Assembly: GCA_020059765.1 (NCBI GenBank)
Contig: JAGVBM010000170.1
Location: forward strand, 1 to 21,273
Length of the DNA stretch: 21,273 nucleotides
From: Bacillota bacterium
GTDB taxonomy: Bacteria > Bacillota > Bacilli > Tumebacillales > Effusibacillaceae
Direction: 5' to 3'
Position 1 is the stretch's first letter, and each line of letters starts with the position of its first letter. Shown here piece by piece: positions 1-7,056 of the stretch. The translations under genes and the position numbers were made by a program. The notes below the pieces were generated by a model, which saw nothing but the letters and a program-made list of their open reading frames with translations, was not told the origin of the DNA and did not search any database.

Positions 1-119
1 ATGAACGCGGCGATGAACTTGTCGCAATTGGCGATCTGACCCGGAAACGTCATCGCCAATATGTAGGATTCGTTGTATCCGAATTTACGCCTGTGGAGTG
101 TTATACCAAACGTGAGTAG
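1..119 (+). CDS. C-terminal end of an unrecognised upstream protein (partial)
   Basis: An open frame enters from the left edge (first full codon at 3) and ends at TAG 117-119. About 38 residues are visible. They are hydrophilic with a short beta-like stretch (YVGFVVSEF) and end in a basic TKRE tail. I do not recognise the family from this fragment. It lies immediately upstream of the SEDS gene in the same direction, with 80 bases between its stop and the preferred SEDS start, so the two are probably co-transcribed. That it is coding is inferred only from the open frame running into a tightly packed neighbour. Confidence 0.45.
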   Translation, partial: ERGDELVAIGDLTRKRHRQYVGFVVSEFTPVECYTKRE

Positions 120-199
120 CCTTGGCAAAAGCGGACACGCTGAAGCAGGAAGCAAACAAGACTTGTGCAGACTTGTGCAATCTCTTGGCAACGGAGAAT

Positions 200-1324
200 A
201 TGAAATCCGCAAAACACCGTCCCGATTTTCTATTGCTCATCGTCATTCTCCTGCTCGTAAGCATCGGATTGCTGACGATCTACAGCGCGAGCATTATTTG
301 GGCCGCCCAATTCAAAAAACTGTCGGCCGATTATTATTTTATTCGCCAATTTATGTGGACCATTCTGGGATTGACGGCGATGTTCGGAGTGATGAACGTC
401 CCCTTTTGGAGATGGAGACAGCTGCTGCCCCTGCAGCTTCCCTTCTCCATTCTGCTGCTGCTGGTTGTATTTGCATTTCCGGGCGGCGAGGACGGCAGCT
501 ACCATCGATGGATTCTGCTCGGGCCCGTGTCCTTTCAGCCTTCTGAATTAGCCACCCTGACCGTCATTTTGTACATGGCCCACATCATGACCAAGAAGCA
601 AGACCGTTTGGACAGTTTTAAAAAATCGGTCGTTCCTCCGTTGGTGATCACCGGTCTGTTCGCCGGTCTGGTCATTGCGGAGCCTGATATGGACGCTGCC
701 GCGCTGATCGTTGTTACGGCGATGGCTGTCATGTTCGGAGCAGGAATTCCGATCCGCCATTTTGTAAAATTAGCCGTACCTGTCATCGGTTTGGCCGCGT
801 TGTTCATCTTTTCTTCCGAATACCGCAGGGAGCGGATTTTCGGATATTTGCACTTGGATCCTTTTTCAATCGAAAGCATACGCGGTGAGGGATGGCAGCA
901 GGCGAATTCCTTGTACGCCATTGCCTCCGGCGGTTGGACCGGCCGCGGGCTGGGACGCAGCATTCAAAAATTCCTGTATCTTCCTGAACCGCATACCGAC
1001 TTTATTTTTTCGATTTTTGCCGAAGAGTGGGGTACAATAGGGGCAATTGTACTGATTGTGCTGTTTGCAATTCTAATCTGGAGATCCATTCGGATCGCTT
1101 CCCTGCTCCCGGACCGCTTTGGTTCCCTGGTTGCCGTTGGCATTACGGCCATGATCGGATTCGCCGTGATCGCCAATATCGGCATGGTCATCGGCGCTCT
1201 GCCCGTTATGGGGATTCCGCTGCCTTTTATCTCCTACGGGGGAAGCGCTTTGCTGATCAAATTGCTCGCGATGGGTATACTCTTGAATCTTTCACGATAT
1301 ACCGCAGAAGAACAAGCACGATAA
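200..1324 (+). CDS. SEDS-family peptidoglycan glycosyltransferase (FtsW/RodA/SpoVE family)
   Basis: Integral membrane glycan polymerase that extends peptidoglycan from lipid II, normally paired with a class B PBP (family knowledge). With the ATG at 200 the protein has 374 residues, about the family length, and starts with a first membrane helix at about 9-30 (FLLLIVILLLVSIGLLTIYS). Family signatures are the QPSE box at 113-116, the GGWTGRGLG loop near 244-252, and LPEPHTDFIF around 261-270, holding the conserved Asp267 typical of the catalytic region. The C-terminal signature is PLPFISYGGSALL. The frame stays open upstream to a TTG at 122, but that extension is hydrophilic and unlike the family. 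ATG 200 has GGAG only 3 bases upstream, so the start is not certain. I cannot choose between FtsW, RodA and SpoVE: no partner PBP2 or cell-division gene adjoins it. The stop overlaps the next gene's Shine-Dalgarno. Confidence 0.9.
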   Translation: MKSAKHRPDFLLLIVILLLVSIGLLTIYSASIIWAAQFKKLSADYYFIRQFMWTILGLTAMFGVMNVPFWRWRQLLPLQLPFSILLLLVVFAFPGGEDGSYHRWILLGPVSFQPSELATLTVILYMAHIMTKKQDRLDSFKKSVVPPLVITGLFAGLVIAEPDMDAAALIVVTAMAVMFGAGIPIRHFVKLAVPVIGLAALFIFSSEYRRERIFGYLHLDPFSIESIRGEGWQQANSLYAIASGGWTGRGLGRSIQKFLYLPEPHTDFIFSIFAEEWGTIGAIVLIVLFAILIWRSIRIASLLPDRFGSLVAVGITAMIGFAVIANIGMVIGALPVMGIPLPFISYGGSALLIKLLAMGILLNLSRYTAEEQAR

Positions 1325-1337
1325 GGAGTTGAGACTG

Positions 1338-2294
1338 ATGTCTGCCGAAAGCCCGATTTTGCATCCCCTCCCCCACAACATTACCATCATCGACCTGATG
1401 GAAAGCGGCGTCGCGGGAAGAACCGGCTGTTATGTCATCAAAAGCGACAAAATCGCCATCATCGAAACCGGTTCCTCACTCAGCGCCCCTCACATCATCG
1501 CAGGTCTGGAACACATGGGGATTTCTCCGGAACAAGTGGATTACATCATTGTGACACACATTCATCTTGACCACGCCGGCGGTGTCGGGTATATCCTGCC
1601 GCGGTTTCCGAATGCGACAGTCGTCGTCCATCCCAGGGGAGCCCGCCATTTGATCGACCCCTCCCGTTTGATTCAAGGGGCGCGGGCCGTTTACGGAGAC
1701 AAGCTGGAAGAGTATTTCGGCGTGATCTTTCCCGTTCCGGAAGAACGCGTTTTGATCCGCGATGAAGGAGATACATTGGACTTAGGCGGAGGCCGCGTAC
1801 TTTCTTTTTATGACACGCCGGGACATGCCCGTCACCATTTCTCAATCCATGATCCCATTTCGGAAGGTATTTTTACGGGGGACACGATTGGGGTTCGCTA
1901 TGCCAAACAATTGACCGGACTTGACTATGAGCCGATTTTTCCATCCACCTCTCCGTCCGAATTTGACCGGGACGCGGTGTTTCAATCGGCGGACAAGCTG
2001 GAAAAGCTGGGAGCCAAACGGATTTATCACTCTCATTTCGGCGTGACCGAGCCTGCGTCGGTTGCCTTTGCAAGAATCCGTGAAACAGTCGCCACTTTTG
2101 CCGAGATTGCCCGTTCCTCCTTTGCTCCGGGTATGGACTATCGAATCCTGATGGAACGACTGGCCGCCTATATTCGCGAAGATATGGTCAAACAAGGCCA
2201 TCCGATCGACAGTATGAAAGGATTCGAAATCGATCTGGAACTGAACGCCAAAGGATTGATCTTCACGCTGGAGCGGGAAGCTTCCAACAAGTAA
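1338..2294 (+). CDS. MBL-fold metallo-hydrolase
   Basis: A 318-residue metallo-beta-lactamase-fold hydrolase, probably cytosolic (no signal peptide or membrane segment). The metal-binding motif HIHLDH is at residues 74-79. Later family positions are DTPGHARHH, the metal-bridging Asp in FTGDTIG, and the final His in YHSHFG. Substrates in this superfamily are too varied (thioesters, lactones, glyoxalase II, nucleases) to name one here. The start is ATG 1338, because AAGGAG at 1323-1328 (overlapping the SEDS stop) sits 9 bases upstream. A TTG at 1329 would abut the RBS and is unlikely. It is the last gene of the SEDS transcript and is followed by a strong terminator. Confidence 0.88.
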   Translation: MSAESPILHPLPHNITIIDLMESGVAGRTGCYVIKSDKIAIIETGSSLSAPHIIAGLEHMGISPEQVDYIIVTHIHLDHAGGVGYILPRFPNATVVVHPRGARHLIDPSRLIQGARAVYGDKLEEYFGVIFPVPEERVLIRDEGDTLDLGGGRVLSFYDTPGHARHHFSIHDPISEGIFTGDTIGVRYAKQLTGLDYEPIFPSTSPSEFDRDAVFQSADKLEKLGAKRIYHSHFGVTEPASVAFARIRETVATFAEIARSSFAPGMDYRILMERLAAYIREDMVKQGHPIDSMKGFEIDLELNAKGLIFTLEREASNK

Positions 2295-2326
2295 GTCGCA
2301 ACTGTTCAAACATAAGGGTGAACGTG

Positions 2327-2354
2327 GGCCGTTCCACATGGAACGGCCTTTCCT
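2327..2354 (+). terminator. Rho-independent terminator after the MBL gene
   Basis: Perfect 9-bp stem GGCCGTTCC (2327-2335) and GGAACGGCC (2340-2348) with a 4-base loop, followed by TTTCCTTTT. It closes the SEDS-MBL transcript before the phoX promoter region. Confidence 0.85.
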
Positions 2355-2399
2355 TTTCGCTGCTTCCCTGGAAACCGGTTTGCATCACCCGCACTTGTT

Positions 2400-2464
2400 T
2401 TGATTCGCTTTTATCTTAACCTTAACAATCTATTCATACTATCTTTACGTTGCTAGATTATGAT
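2400..2464 (+). promoter_or_regulatory. Candidate PhoP-box array and -10 of a Pho-regulon promoter
   Basis: Hexamers like the PhoP consensus TT(A/C/T)A(C/T)A occur every 11 bp: TTATCT 2411, TTAACA 2422, TTCATA 2433, TTTACG 2444, with a weaker TTGATT at 2400. A -10 hexamer TATGAT (2459-2464, 5/6) lies 9 bases after the last repeat, and no good -35 is present. B. subtilis Pho promoters are described with this arrangement: direct repeats of 6 bp with 5-bp spacers just upstream of the -10 in place of a -35. The downstream gene is a phosphatase, which fits. Binding by PhoP is inferred. Confidence 0.65.
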
Positions 2465-2499
2465 TTGTTTGAACAATATCCATTTCAGGGGGAATCGAC

Positions 2500-3987
2500 A
2501 TGAAGAAACGCAGTTCTAAAGTTGTTTCGTCCGTCATTGCAGGAAGCCTGGTGTTGGGTACTGCCTATATGACGATTGCAAGCGCATCCACCGATACATT
2601 GGTGCCGCTGCGCGCAAGCCTTGAAGGCGAAGGCGCTTCTGTAGGCTGGAATCAGGAAACGAAAACTGTAAGCTTCACATTGAAGAACGGCTTGACCGGT
2701 TCTGTCAAGATCGGAGCGAAAGAATTCGAACTCGGCGGTGACAAAGCGGCTCTCTCGCAAGAAGTGGTGTTGAAGAACGACCGCACCTATATCCCGAAAG
2801 AAATGATGGAAGTTCTGAAGACGAAAGATCTGGCTAATTTCGTATTACATAAAGCAGGCTACGAAGCGAAAGTTCTGACGCAAGGCGAAGCAACATTGAA
2901 AGACGGTCAATCCACACAAAAAGCGTTTGACCTGAATGCCTACATTGCAATCAACGGATCGGAAGAAGGTTGGTTGTACACCAGCAACGAAACTCGTCCT
3001 GGCGGCGGATTCCTGCAGCTGGTGAAGAAATCTTCCGACGGATTCTATGAAGTGACCGATTCCAAGCGGATCAGCTTTGACTCTGTCGGCGGAACTTGGA
3101 ACAACTGCGCCGGTAACATCACACCTTGGGGCACGATCCTGAGCGGAGAAGAATACGCTCCGAAAGACGCAACAGACACTCGTTTCCAAGATGCCATCAA
3201 GAAAGCTCAGGAAATGGGCGTGGAATTCAGCAGCGATCCGCTGAACTTCGGTTTGGTTGTAGAAATCGATCCGGCAACCGGCAGCGTGAAGAAGCATCGT
3301 TCTTTGGGCCGTATGTCCCACGAGAGCGCCATCGTATTGCCTGACAAGAAGACCGCATTCACCACGGATGACAACCGCGGCGGGATCATCGCGAAATTTG
3401 TGGCTGACAAAGAGGGTGACCTCTCTTCCGGAACCCTGTACGCTTACAAGAAAGACACCCAAGAATGGATTGAAATCCCTGACGACCAATTGGACAACGC
3501 GCCGGAGTACGCTCGCGCACAAGGTGCTACCGCATTCGACCGTCCTGAAGATATCGAATACAGCCCGGTTGACGGCATGATCTATTTCGCGGAAACCGGC
3601 GACAACAAGAAAGAAGGCAACCTGAAATACGGCCGCGTATGGCAGTTGAATCCGCAAACCAACGAGTTGAAACTCGTGATTGAAGGCGGCGCCGACAAAT
3701 TCGCCAACGTGGACAACCTGGCAATCGACCCGATCACCGGCGACCTCTACCTCCATGAAGACAACTATGATGAGTTCATGCTGCCGACCATCGGTCAAGA
3801 CAACAACGCCATGTGGAAATATTCCCTGAAAGACCAGAAACTCGAAAAGTTTGCTTCCGTTGCCTATGCGGCTGAAATCACCGGCGGAACTTTCACTCCG
3901 GACGGCAAAGTGATGTTTGTCAACATGCAGCATCCGGCTGCTCCGAACAAAGATCAATTGCTGATGATCAAAGGGTTCAACAAGTAA
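2500..3987 (+). CDS. phoX: Secreted PhoX-type alkaline phosphatase with N-terminal stalk (Cu-amine-oxidase-N-like) domain
   Basis: Probable extracellular phosphatase that frees phosphate from organic esters. The 495-residue product begins with a Sec-type signal peptide (MKKRSSK, hydrophobic core about 9-27, cleavage near ASA). Residues about 32-110 resemble the Cu_amine_oxidN1 stalk domain (VPLRASLEGEGASVGW, then KTVSFTLKNG). The rest is PhoX-like (DUF839): GGTWNNCAGNITPWGT with Cys203, LSGEEY, MSHESAIVLPD, RPEDIEYSPVDG and FANVDNLAIDP. In the characterised Pseudomonas PhoX a Cys of this motif ligates iron in an Fe/Ca cofactor. No twin-arginine motif is visible, unlike classical Tat-exported PhoX. 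AGGGGG (2487-2492) lies 7 bases before the ATG. The gene is a single cistron between two terminators. Codon use looks more biased (GGC, AAC, GAC, AAG rich) than its neighbours, as expected for high expression. Substrate and activity are inferred. Confidence 0.88.
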   Translation: MKKRSSKVVSSVIAGSLVLGTAYMTIASASTDTLVPLRASLEGEGASVGWNQETKTVSFTLKNGLTGSVKIGAKEFELGGDKAALSQEVVLKNDRTYIPKEMMEVLKTKDLANFVLHKAGYEAKVLTQGEATLKDGQSTQKAFDLNAYIAINGSEEGWLYTSNETRPGGGFLQLVKKSSDGFYEVTDSKRISFDSVGGTWNNCAGNITPWGTILSGEEYAPKDATDTRFQDAIKKAQEMGVEFSSDPLNFGLVVEIDPATGSVKKHRSLGRMSHESAIVLPDKKTAFTTDDNRGGIIAKFVADKEGDLSSGTLYAYKKDTQEWIEIPDDQLDNAPEYARAQGATAFDRPEDIEYSPVDGMIYFAETGDNKKEGNLKYGRVWQLNPQTNELKLVIEGGADKFANVDNLAIDPITGDLYLHEDNYDEFMLPTIGQDNNAMWKYSLKDQKLEKFASVAYAAEITGGTFTPDGKVMFVNMQHPAAPNKDQLLMIKGFNK

Positions 3988-4007
3988 GACCTGCTGCACC
4001 CATATTG

Positions 4008-4040
4008 CAAAGGAGAGTTCAAACGAACTCTCCTTTGTTT
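4008..4040 (+). terminator. Strong terminator after phoX, probably bidirectional
   Basis: Perfect 13-bp stem CAAAGGAGAGTTC (4008-4020) and its complement (4025-4037) around an AAAC loop, followed by TTTGTTTC. The A-rich flank on the other side could let it also stop the convergent minus-strand gene ending at 4051. Confidence 0.8.
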
Positions 4041-4050
4041 GTTTCGTCTT

Positions 4051-4335
4051 TCATTCTCTCACTTCAAATTTTCCCCCGGGTTGCAGGAACAGTTTTTTCT
4101 TCACATCGTTATTGAGGCGAACATTGTAAAGCTTCAACCGATCTTCGTCCACCTCAACCAAGCGCCACGCATCCTGATCCGCAACTCCCTGCTGACGCAA
4201 AAATTCCTTCGCCTCCCTTTCCGCATCCTCCCGTTCGTCCCAGAACTTGACTCCGTGAAACAGCAAACCGTATTTATTCTCCAGAGAACCCGTCCATACT
4301 TCCTGCGTTTTTTCGTTCTGCAACACCCATACCAA
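4051..4335 (-). CDS. Hypothetical protein, 94 aa
   Basis: Not recognised. The translation (MVWVLQNEKTQEVWTGSL at the start) is soluble and charged. A tryptophan-rich beta-like first half is followed by a helical, acidic segment around DEREDAEREAKEFL, and it ends with GGKFEVRE. No signal peptide or membrane helix. The start is TTG at 4335, because AAGGAGAGG (4343-4351 on this strand) lies 7 bases upstream. An ATG at 4339 is out of frame with the coding-like frame. It follows the 80-residue gene on the same strand with a 53-base gap and is probably in the same transcript. The RBS and the position between two terminated units support it as a real gene; function is unknown. Confidence 0.65.
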   Translation of the reverse strand: MVWVLQNEKTQEVWTGSLENKYGLLFHGVKFWDEREDAEREAKEFLRQQGVADQDAWRLVEVDEDRLKLYNVRLNNDVKKKLFLQPGGKFEVRE

Positions 4336-4362
4336 GCATGATCCTCTCCTTCTTTCAAGTTC

Positions 4363-4381
4363 ATCCGGTGAACGACCGGAT
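4363..4381 (-). repeat. Small hairpin between two minus-strand genes
   Basis: A perfect 7-bp inverted repeat ATCCGGT (4363-4369) and ACCGGAT (4375-4381) with a 5-base loop lies between the stop of the 80-aa gene and the Shine-Dalgarno of the 94-aa gene. On the minus strand there is no T-run after it, so it is more likely an mRNA-stability or spacing element than a terminator. Confidence 0.4.
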
Positions 4382-4388
4382 ATTGTTA

Positions 4389-4631
4389 TTAACGATCCGC
4401 TTCCCGCTTTGCCTGCTCGACCGTCGCGGCGTTCGCGCCTGACAATTCCACAGCCGGATCTCCTTGCAAGGTCTGCTCGCTTGTTTCACTCGCTTGCGGT
4501 TCGCCATCCCCCTGATAGTGACTCGCAATATCGGTTCGCAAGCTTTTCAATTCTCCACTCTCGATGGTATCAAATTGATCCTGCAATTCGTAGACATTGA
4601 CGCCAACCGTTTCAATTCGTTTCCTCTTCAT
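4389..4631 (-). CDS. Hypothetical small protein, 80 aa
   Basis: Not recognised. Residues 1-10 are basic (MKRKRIETVG), the middle contains YELQDQFDTIESGELKSL, and the C-terminal half is low-complexity, rich in Glu, Gln, Ala and Ser, and probably disordered. No membrane segment or cysteine. ATG at 4631 is preceded by AAGGGGGG about 8 bases upstream, a good ribosome binding site, which is the main reason to accept it. It would be first in a two-gene minus-strand transcript with the 94-aa gene. Size and composition would suit a small spore or stress protein, but nothing in the sequence shows that. Confidence 0.6.
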   Translation of the reverse strand: MKRKRIETVGVNVYELQDQFDTIESGELKSLRTDIASHYQGDGEPQASETSEQTLQGDPAVELSGANAATVEQAKREADR

Positions 4632-4767
4632 TTCAATCCCCCCTTATACCGACAGGAATTTTCATACAAATCGCAAATATGGGCGTTTTTCTCCGTTTCA
4701 AGCGTACCCGATCATGAATAGAGTACCATACAAACAAATGTAGTATGACGGGATACAGTCATTTCAT

Positions 4768-4804
4768 GCCTCTTTCCTTTTTGGAACAGAGGCCATTTTT
4801 TTTT
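4768..4804 (+). terminator. Plus-strand terminator without an obvious upstream gene
   Basis: GCCTCT plus TTCC (4768-4777) pairs with GGAA, a one-base bulge, and AGAGGC (4783-4793) around a TTTTT loop. It is followed by CA and nine T residues (4796-4804). The polarity is plus-strand, but the flanking genes to the left run on the minus strand and phoX already has its own terminator. Confidence 0.7.
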
Positions 4805-4837
4805 GCATCAAACAGCATAGGGTTTTCCCATGGAGTA

Positions 4838-4846
4838 TGCTATGAT
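4838..4846 (+). promoter_or_regulatory. Extended -10 promoter of tcdA
   Basis: TGCTATGAT gives an extended -10 (TGn plus TATGAT, 5/6 to TATAAT) at 4838-4846, about 49 bases before the tcdA ATG. No good -35 is seen at 16-18 bp, which is tolerated with an extended -10. It lies downstream of the orphan terminator, so tcdA would be transcribed independently of it. Confidence 0.5.
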
Positions 4847-4894
4847 GAAAATTGCATTCAAATCAAGTTCACCAAAAAGGGGTATTCATCGTCC

Positions 4895-5650
4895 ATGCTG
4901 CATCGTTTTTCGCGAACAGAACTGGTTATCGGTCCGGAAGGATTGGAAAAAATGAAGAATTCTTCCGTTTGCGTGCTGGGAATGGGAGGCGTCGGGTCTT
5001 ATGCCGTGGAAGCATTGGCTCGCACGGGAATCGGCAGGTTGATTTTGGTTGATAAAGATGTCGTCGATATTACGAACATCAATCGGCAAATTCCCGCCTT
5101 ATCCCATACGGTCGGACAATCCAAAACGCAGGTAATGAAGGAGCGAGTCCATCAGATCAACCCGGATTGTGAAGTCATCACCTTAGATATGTTTTTTCGC
5201 GAAGACACGCAAGAGGAGATCTTTGCCCACAAACCGGATTATGTGGTGGACGCCATTGATACCATCACTTCGAAAATTCTGTTGATTGTGGAATGCAAAC
5301 GGCGCGGGATCCCCTTTGTTTCTTCCATGGGGGCGGCCAATAAAATCGACCCGACACGTTTTTCCGTCGCAGATATTTCCAAAACGTCGGTCGATCCGAT
5401 TGCCAAAATCATTCGCCGCAAACTGAAAGATTACGGGATTACAAAAGGAGTTCGCGTCGTTTTCTCGACGGAACCGCCGATGAAACCGCGCGAGGATGTA
5501 AGGCAGGAGATTGTCTCCCCGGAAGTGGAAAGCGGACAAGCCCCTCGGAAAGCCAAAATGCCTCCCGCTTCCATCGCATTCGTCCCGTCGGCGGCAGGTC
5601 TGATCTTGGCTTCGGTCGTGGTGCGGGATTTGCTGGGCATTAAAATTTGA
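4895..5650 (+). CDS. tcdA: tRNA threonylcarbamoyladenosine dehydratase TcdA
   Basis: ThiF/E1-like enzyme that uses ATP to cyclise t6A37 of ANN-decoding tRNAs to ct6A (family knowledge; YrvM in B. subtilis, CsdL in E. coli). The 251-residue length fits the family. The nucleotide-binding loop is VLGMGGVGSYA (glycines at 29, 31, 32, 34). Asp53 is in LVDKD, and the following DITNINRQ is the family's ATP-contact segment. VDAID lies in the middle, and a basic stretch near KIIRRKLKDYG could face tRNA. The frame stays open upstream to 4745, through a terminator hairpin. I start at ATG 4895, because MLHRFSRTELVIGPEGL matches the family N-terminus; AAGGGG is 12 bases upstream, a rather long spacing. 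It is converged upon by the actin-like gene. Confidence 0.92.
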   Translation: MLHRFSRTELVIGPEGLEKMKNSSVCVLGMGGVGSYAVEALARTGIGRLILVDKDVVDITNINRQIPALSHTVGQSKTQVMKERVHQINPDCEVITLDMFFREDTQEEIFAHKPDYVVDAIDTITSKILLIVECKRRGIPFVSSMGAANKIDPTRFSVADISKTSVDPIAKIIRRKLKDYGITKGVRVVFSTEPPMKPREDVRQEIVSPEVESGQAPRKAKMPPASIAFVPSAAGLILASVVVRDLLGIKI

Positions 5651-5661
5651 ACCAAACCAGC

Positions 5662-5709
5662 AAAACGTCCGGGCAGGTCGCTGTCAGCAGCATCCTAGCC
5701 GAACGTTTT
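5662..5709. terminator. Inverted repeat between convergent tcdA and the actin-like gene
   Basis: AAAACGTCCGG (5662-5672) pairs with CCGAACGTTTT (5699-5709) with one mismatch. An inner GCTG/CAGC hairpin lies in the 26-base loop. A/T ends on both sides would suit a weak bidirectional terminator between convergent genes. The loop is long, so this is tentative. Confidence 0.35.
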
Positions 5710-5726
5710 CGCAATCAATCGACGAT

Positions 5727-6830
5727 TTACCAATTGTTGTCCGAAGGTTTCTCCAAAGAATCGGAGTAGGTCTGATTTTTCAACATTTTGAGGTATCCGG
5801 CGGCATTCTGCCACTCGCTGTCGTTCACAAAGCGCAGAGGCAGTTTACTGTGGGTCAGATCCTCGATGTAGGGCCGAAGTGCGCTCGCACCGCCGCCCAA
5901 TACATAAAATGCTTGCGCGTCAGGGTATTTTGCCCATCGTTTTTGGATCATGTCGACCACTCTTACGGCCGCCCGCTTGAAATGTTCATCGACAATCGGT
6001 TTTATGTCGCCGCGGCGTTCCCCGACCAAGTTGATCAGATAACTGGATTCACGAATCCGTTTTGACAGCTTCGCCCGACTCTGGAAGTGATAGCCGAATT
6101 TCTCATAGATATCTTGCCGGATCGCGTCCAGATAGGAGGCGATGCCGAAATACTCACCGTGACTGAAACGATTGTCCGGCTGCATCTTTTTCAATATCGG
6201 AAAATCGGTTGTCAGGGCGCCGATTTCACAAACTCCAACTGTTCCGTAATAGGCCATTTCATCTTTGACACTCAAGTCGTCTTGGGTGGCGATGTTCAAA
6301 ATAGCCGCTGCTCCCTCGATCCCTACTGTCACTTTTTTGACAATGATTCGCACCGTGCGTCCGCGATACTTGGGCGTTGAGACGAATCTTACTTCGTGCT
6401 CCCCCTCCAACCTTTGGATGAACGCATCCCGGTATCTGGCAAACTGGCGAATCGGCAGTCCCGTTCCAATCGTATACTCCGCAATCAAGGGATTTTCCGT
6501 AAATGAATCGGAACGGGACAATGCTGCAACGGCAAGCGCCACAAGCGAAACGATCAACGCCTGATCCGATTCCACTTTGTTGTCGATCTCGCTCATTTCC
6601 ATATTGTCTTCATCTTCTACCGCCAGGTCTCCTACGAAATAGTGGCGCCAGCCGCCTGTCAACGAACGGCTGTAGACCTCCACATCCAGCGCTTCCAGCA
6701 CGTTGTCTTCTTCCCGCAGCAGATTTCGCGGACTTCCCGGCGCCATAACATTGGGAATCGATAAACGTCCGCCTTCCATAGCCAATTTCACACTGTCGTT
6801 TCCGATATCCAGTCCGATGGACTTGACCAC
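5727..6830 (-). CDS. ParM/StbA-like actin-family ATPase (chromosomal)
   Basis: A 367-residue protein of the bacterial actin-like group related to plasmid ParM/Alp proteins. Visible motifs are phosphate-1 loop IGLDIGNDS (5-13), phosphate-2 region VGVCEIGALTTD (198-209) and adenosine motif VLGGGASAL (310-318). The family assembles ATP-dependent filaments. In plasmids it works with a ParR adaptor and centromere repeats; I see neither here. At the phosphate-2 loop the usual DIGG reads EIGA. The frame is open to 6938, but the likely start is GTG 6830: it puts the phosphate-1 loop at residue 5, as in relatives, and AAGGAG (6841-6846) lies 10 bases upstream. It is divergent from the M23-bactofilin operon. 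Its role (cell shape, chromosome or sporulation) is unknown; the class assignment is confident, the function is not. Confidence 0.82.
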   Translation of the reverse strand: MVKSIGLDIGNDSVKLAMEGGRLSIPNVMAPGSPRNLLREEDNVLEALDVEVYSRSLTGGWRHYFVGDLAVEDEDNMEMSEIDNKVESDQALIVSLVALAVAALSRSDSFTENPLIAEYTIGTGLPIRQFARYRDAFIQRLEGEHEVRFVSTPKYRGRTVRIIVKKVTVGIEGAAAILNIATQDDLSVKDEMAYYGTVGVCEIGALTTDFPILKKMQPDNRFSHGEYFGIASYLDAIRQDIYEKFGYHFQSRAKLSKRIRESSYLINLVGERRGDIKPIVDEHFKRAAVRVVDMIQKRWAKYPDAQAFYVLGGGASALRPYIEDLTHSKLPLRFVNDSEWQNAAGYLKMLKNQTYSDSLEKPSDNNW

Positions 6831-7056
6831 GCGTCCACATCTCCTTCTTCTAAGGTCAAATCTGTATCCCGCCTGTAAAGGTGTCTGCTGTTCAACAATA
6901 TTCGACCGGCAGAGCCCGATTCCTACCTTTTTGCACAATTTTCTATTCAGAAAAGAAATGATTTTCGCAGCATTACAAGAAGGAGTTTGACTGTTTATGT
7001 CGAATCATAGAGATTGGTACATTTTTCTGTACTCAATCTTTGCAAGGGGGCAGATC

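Noticed and set aside
122..199. N-terminal extension of the SEDS protein from a TTG at 122
   Set aside because: Hydrophilic, unlike family N-termini, and poorly supported by an RBS; the first membrane helix follows ATG 200. Not excluded entirely.
2845..3999. Long antisense open frame (384 aa) opposite phoX
   Set aside because: It lacks an RBS and known domains, and arises from codon bias of the strongly supported phoX gene on the other strand.
4745..4894. In-frame upstream extension of tcdA
   Set aside because: It runs through the terminator hairpin and lies partly before the extended -10, and the family N-terminus begins at 4895.
6841..7056. Centromere-like repeats beside the ParM-like gene
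   Set aside because: No iterated direct repeats seen by eye in the divergent region or after the gene, and no ParR-like ORF.
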